Below, piece after piece: positions 62,975 to 64,000 of a DNA stretch of 64,000 nucleotides. Source of the stretch: Virgifigura deserti (GTDB taxonomy: Bacteria; Pseudomonadota; Alphaproteobacteria; Dongiales; Dongiaceae); assembly GCA_003576685.1 (NCBI GenBank), contig QOZR01000017.1:34096-98095 (forward strand). Reading direction: 5' to 3'. The notes under the pieces were generated by a model that was given only the letters and a program-made list of their open reading frames with translations, was not told where the DNA came from and did not search any database. Positions within the stretch are counted from its first letter, which is position 1, and every line of letters begins with the position of its first letter. Made by a program: the position numbers and the translations under genes.

Positions 62975-63325
62975 ATGACCATTCACAAGTTTGCCATTGC
63001 CGACGCCCCGCTGGAACGCTCGCCAGGGCAGGATGGCGACATCTTCGTCGGCAACGTCCTCGACCAGCGTCACGGCGGGCCAGTGACGATCGGTTTTGGG
63101 CGCTACGGGCCGACCCAGAGCCTGGAGGAGACCATGGCCGTGCACGACACGATGGTGATCCTCGAAGGAAAGAGCACTGTCTCCGATGACCACGGATCGG
63201 TGACGGCAGGTACCGGGGAGGTCATCGCAATGCAAAAAGGCGATAAGGTGACGATCCGTTCCCACGAGGATGGTGCTGTGACGGCTTATGTCACCTACCC
63301 TCATTGGCAAGAGCCGGACGCTTGA
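62975..63325 (+). CDS. Small cupin-domain protein (EutQ-like)
   Basis: A 116-residue single cupin: VTIGFGRYGPTQSLEETMAV, HDTMVILEGKSTV, GTGEVIAMQKGDKVTI. The metal-site histidines of typical cupins are mostly replaced by glutamate and others, as in EutQ-like proteins. AAGGAGA is placed before ATG 62975. Role unknown. Confidence 0.85.
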   Translation: MTIHKFAIADAPLERSPGQDGDIFVGNVLDQRHGGPVTIGFGRYGPTQSLEETMAVHDTMVILEGKSTVSDDHGSVTAGTGEVIAMQKGDKVTIRSHEDGAVTAYVTYPHWQEPDA

Positions 63326-63427
63326 TCGCCCCAGGTCGCGGTGGGGCACCTCAAAGGAGAACGTCTTGACGACGTTCCCAGGCCCGAATGCGGGCCTTCC
63401 ACAGACATGCCGCAAAAAGGATGAAAC

Positions 63428-63705
63428 ATGATTGATCTCAAGGGCAAGCGCGCGCTCGTAACCGGAGGGTCCCGGGGCATCGGCGCCGCAATTGCGTAGG
63501 CGTTGGCCGAAAACGGTGCTGACATCGCGATTACGTATCAGAACTCGCCTGAGCGCGCGGACAGCGTCGTGTCCTCGATCGAGAAGCTGGGCCGCCTTGG
63601 ATTGGCCGTCCAGGCCGACAGTGCCGATCCGGACGCTATCAAGCGGGCCGTCAACGAGACCGTCGAGGTGAAAGCGTCCTGCTCACAAGATCGGAATGCG
63701 GAGTG
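63428..63705 (+). pseudogene. SDR oxidoreductase, nonsense-interrupted and truncated
   Basis: MIDLKGKRALVTGGSRGIGA is the standard FabG-type start, but codon 24 is TAG (63497). The frame continues as ALAENGADIAITYQNSPERA and LGLAVQADSADPDAIKRAV, then leaves the family near residue 80 (before the NNAG motif) and stops at 63705. Both the stop and the missing catalytic half make it nonfunctional. Confidence 0.85.
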
Positions 63706-63799
63706 AGGTGACGTCCCGGGCCGAAGGGAAGGGATGCAGTATCATCGCCGGTTCGCTTCGCAAACCGGATCCACGGCCGATCGATGCGCCGACCCGGTG

Positions 63800-64000
63800 T
63801 CACGACAAACCGCCGGGAGCAGACTCAGGATCATCCCCGCGCGCCCGCTCCGCCAGCAACACGCCCCAGCGGATGTTCAGGCGCCGCCGGATCGCCGCGA
63901 CGACGGCCATGTCGCCGCCCAAGGAGGCGATGGCCGTGCCATTCACAGATTTGGCGAGCGCCGCCATAACGCACGGCGGCGCCGCCGGGTCAGGCACCAC
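63800..64000 (-). CDS. Possible coding region running off the right edge
   Basis: A minus-strand frame of at least 66 codons enters from beyond the window and ends at 63800. It includes NGTAIASLGGDMAVVAAIRR and LNIRWGVLLAERARGDD, which is protein-like, but no family could be recognised from this fragment. Confidence 0.35.
   Translation of the reverse strand: MVPDPAAPPCVMAALAKSVNGTAIASLGGDMAVVAAIRRRLNIRWGVLLAERARGDDPESAPGGLS

Overview
This is a high-GC window from a metabolically versatile, probably soil, plant-associated or marine alphaproteobacterium. The case rests on codon use, a FixJ-like kinase and regulator pair, LIV-, Dpp- and TAXI-type uptake systems, an amphi-Trp protein, and debris of IS66, IS5 and IS630 elements. 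No rRNA, tRNA, CRISPR array or intact phage was seen. Most of the window is accessory: transporter-plus-enzyme catabolic clusters separated by scrap from mobile elements.

Layout. (1) 1-4796, minus strand: a calcineurin-type phosphoesterase cut by the window edge and a 1,172-residue RTX protein. (2) 4797-6461: a serine-recombinase tail, repeat R1, and an IS66 transposase remnant. (3) 6462-24443, catabolic module A: an alpha/beta hydrolase; a nine-gene minus-strand operon (Rieske oxygenase, its reductase, five LIV ABC genes, an M29/NicX-like protein, a fused dimethylformamidase-like enzyme); a divergent TetR regulator; a class III CoA-transferase; an HMG-CoA-lyase-like enzyme; a ThDP transketolase/PDH-E1-like enzyme with a divergent Lrp regulator; and a decayed second hydrolase/NicX-like pair. 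(4) About 24440-24725: a second recombinase tail, a terminator and repeat R2. (5) 24795-36803, module B: a CitE pseudogene, a Dpp peptide ABC transporter, a conserved unknown protein and an RpiR regulator on the minus strand, with diaminopropionate ammonia-lyase, an M20 carbamoylase-type hydrolase and a D-carbamoylase divergent on the plus strand. (6) 37261-39330: repeat R3, an amphi-Trp gene, a broken zinc-ribbon gene and an IS5 fragment. (7) 39330-48574, module C: a truncated KDPG aldolase, an RraA-like lyase, a LeuC/LeuD-type dehydratase, a fused TRAP permease, an enolase-superfamily enzyme, a TAXI receptor, a divergent LacI regulator with three near-identical operators, KduD, and a truncated KDG kinase. 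(8) 48577-49745: a Rep remnant, a terminator, repeat R4 and an IS630 fragment. (9) 49845-52628: a histidine kinase, a FixJ-type regulator and a stand-alone receiver. (10) 52834-63705: a mostly same-strand run of hydrolases, an MFS exporter, two XapX membrane proteins, a frameshifted DoxX gene, two pirins, a porin, RidA, a cupin protein and an SDR pseudogene.

The main observation is architectural. The same hairpin repeat (GGTTGC...GCAACC, followed by a GTTAAC-like box) lies in the same orientation at about 5.4, 24.7, 37.3 and 49.1 kb and falls exactly between the catabolic modules. It sits next to serine-recombinase tails (R1, R2), a Rep remnant (R4) and terminator hairpins (R2, R3, R4). R3 and R4 extend into a few hundred bases of homology and bracket module C, whose outermost genes are both truncated. 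I read this as tandem accretion of catabolic cassettes at one recombination site, an inference testable by comparative genomics. Pathway proposals for modules A, B and C are likewise inferences from enzyme families and gene order.
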